Assembly (NCBI RefSeq): GCF_016428975.1
Contig: NZ_JAELTT010000047.1
Coordinates: 1 to 35,190, forward strand
Direction of reading: 5' to 3'
DNA: 35,190 bases
Source of the DNA: Dyella sp. ASV21
Lineage (GTDB): Bacteria > Pseudomonadota > Gammaproteobacteria > Xanthomonadales > Rhodanobacteraceae
Shown here: positions 34,148-35,190 of the stretch, in pieces
How positions within the stretch are numbered: the stretch's first letter is position 1
How the letters are laid out: each line of letters starts with the position of its first letter
Program-made: the position numbers and the translations under genes
Notes under the pieces: generated by a model
Database searches by the model: none
Told to the model about the DNA's origin: nothing
What the model saw: the letters and a program-made list of their open reading frames with translations, nothing else

Positions 34148-35190
34148 CACGGCTTTCTCCGTTCAAAACCCTCAGGGACAGTGGCCGTGAACCCTTCCGT
34201 ATAGGGGAAGATCACGGTGTCATCCATCAGCACCACCAGGGCATTGGCGTATGCCTGGTAGCGCGCCACGATGCCGTTGACCTTGGCGATGTTGCGCGTG
34301 TCCTTTTGAGGGCTACCGAAATTCACGGTTGCCGCCACTTGCCCGAAGGATTCGCAGCGGTAGTAGACGTGCACCACGTTACTGACGATTTGGATTTCGC
34401 GCTGCATCACCGGCGATTCATCGGCAAACCTCGCGGCACCGGTCCAGGCCCAGTAGGCACCGGCACTTTGAGTTGGATCGTACTGTCCATCGGAAACTTG
34501 GCCGCGCCACTGAATGATCTCCGCCGTCAGCTCCGGATGTCTGGCATCCTGCAACGCATCGCTCTTGCGCTCGCTTCGTGCTTTGACCGCAGCGGCATTG
34601 AGCGCGGTCTTGAGTGCCTGGCTGATGGTGCGCCCACGAAAACGCCAGTACTTGATGTAGTTGTCGGGCAAGGTCAATTGCAGCAATCCGCGCCCATCCC
34701 ACGGCTGATACCACGCGGTGGTATTTCCTTCGTAAAGCTTATCGAACCATTGCGTTTCTTGGGTCGCGTTGCCGAAGAACGCTGCCATCCGCAGGGGTGT
34801 GGAAGAAATGCCGAACTTGCGCAAGGCGTTATTGAGCTCAACGCGGTTCTCCTTTATCACCTTCTTTCGACGGTCTGTAAGCGTCACCGGCTCCGACACC
34901 CATCCATGGCCGCTGGGCCGCATCGCACTCATCGGCAACAACTGCGTCAACTCACTCTCGCTCAACCACCCACACTTCCTAAACACCTCCACGAACACTG
35001 CGGGATGGAAGTGGTAGTGGGTCTTGTCCAGCGTGAGCCCGTCGGCCTGGGCGTCTTCCCAGAAACTGAGGGCGGCGTGGTGGCGTTTGAGTTTGTCGTA
35101 GGCTTCGGGTGTGAAGCAGTTGCTCCATAGGACGTTCGGCGGCAGTTCGCCTTCGCCGCTTTTGATCCAGCCCCAGCGTTGATCGAAATC
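34147..35190 (-). CDS. Lysozyme/GH19-like cell-wall hydrolase effector, C-terminal part (5' end outside window)
   Basis: The frame is open to the window edge, so the last 347 residues are visible and the gene is longer. The edge part (WGWIKSGEGELPPNVLWSNC, YDKLKRHHAALSFWEDA, HYHFHPAVFVEVF) looks like a linker seen in large cell-wall-targeting proteins. A GH19/lysozyme-like domain follows: LRMAAFFGNATQETQWF with the likely catalytic Glu in QET, DGRGLLQLTLPDNYIKYW, and GAYWAWTG. It probably cuts the glycan of peptidoglycan or chitin. With a coupled periplasmic lipoprotein downstream it reads as a secreted antibacterial effector, possibly type VI; the N-terminal delivery domain is not visible. 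A stand-alone endolysin is less likely. Confidence 0.78.
   Translation of the reverse strand, partial: DFDQRWGWIKSGEGELPPNVLWSNCFTPEAYDKLKRHHAALSFWEDAQADGLTLDKTHYHFHPAVFVEVFRKCGWLSESELTQLLPMSAMRPSGHGWVSEPVTLTDRRKKVIKENRVELNNALRKFGISSTPLRMAAFFGNATQETQWFDKLYEGNTTAWYQPWDGRGLLQLTLPDNYIKYWRFRGRTISQALKTALNAAAVKARSERKSDALQDARHPELTAEIIQWRGQVSDGQYDPTQSAGAYWAWTGAARFADESPVMQREIQIVSNVVHVYYRCESFGQVAATVNFGSPQKDTRNIAKVNGIVARYQAYANALVVLMDDTVIFPYTEGFTATVPEGFERRKP

Noticed and set aside
32870-35190. Phage lysis cassette (endolysin plus Rz/Rz1-type lipoproteins)
   Set aside because: The lipoproteins are about 200 residues, paralogous to each other and Cys-rich, unlike Rz/Rz1. There is no holin and no other phage gene in the window.

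Overview
The window is visibly GC-rich, densely packed chromosomal DNA from a gammaproteobacterium. The trxA-rho/rhlB locus, ftsEX upstream of rpoH, the RcsB/EvgA-like phosphorelay and the lifestyle genes fit the Xanthomonadales, most likely the Rhodanobacteraceae (Dyella, Rhodanobacter, Luteibacter and relatives). This placement rests on synteny and protein character, not on a search. I see no rRNA, tRNA, CRISPR array, IS element or integrase.

Layout. 1-5.2 kb: the end of a PhzF-like gene, a small leader ORF plus hairpin ahead of a RsgA-like protein that lacks its GTPase motifs, a secreted endonuclease/exonuclease/phosphatase-fold enzyme, a GFA-like zinc protein, a chemoreceptor and a small membrane protein. 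5.2-13 kb: an unknown secreted protein, then a leftward group of hybrid sensor kinase, LysM-FecR protein and CHASE2 membrane protein, divergent from an RcsB/EvgA-like response regulator. 13-15.4 kb: a GlsB/YeaQ-type membrane protein, an SRPBCC protein and a PAS-GGDEF diguanylate cyclase. 15.4-19.9 kb: rho and trxA facing away from rhlB, the same arrangement as in E. coli. Rho and RhlB both carry long low-complexity extensions. 20-24.5 kb: ftsE-ftsX, a tandem-receiver protein with one dead receiver, ung, and rpoH. The rpoH leader holds a perfect CIRCE operator lying on the -10 element of a sigma-E-like promoter. 24.5-32.6 kb: an OmpR-type two-component pair followed by a complete tripartite RND efflux set (permease, adaptor, outer-membrane lipoprotein). 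32.7-35.2 kb, leftward: the C-terminal part of a lysozyme/GH19-like toxin or cell-wall hydrolase running off the window edge, followed by two related lipoproteins that look like immunity proteins, with broken copies of the toxin's 3' end after each.

How the genes work together. Much of the window is sensing and regulation: a chemoreceptor, two phosphorelays, a c-di-GMP synthase, a tandem-receiver protein and heat-shock sigma control. The two most notable signals are (i) the composite rpoH control region, which would join envelope stress (sigma-E) to HrcA/CIRCE repression, and (ii) the decayed tandem array of effector-tail plus immunity-gene units at the right end. That array reads as a record of repeated duplication in an interbacterial toxin locus. 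The receiver-ung overlap, the motif-less RsgA paralogue and its leader are secondary candidates for new biology.
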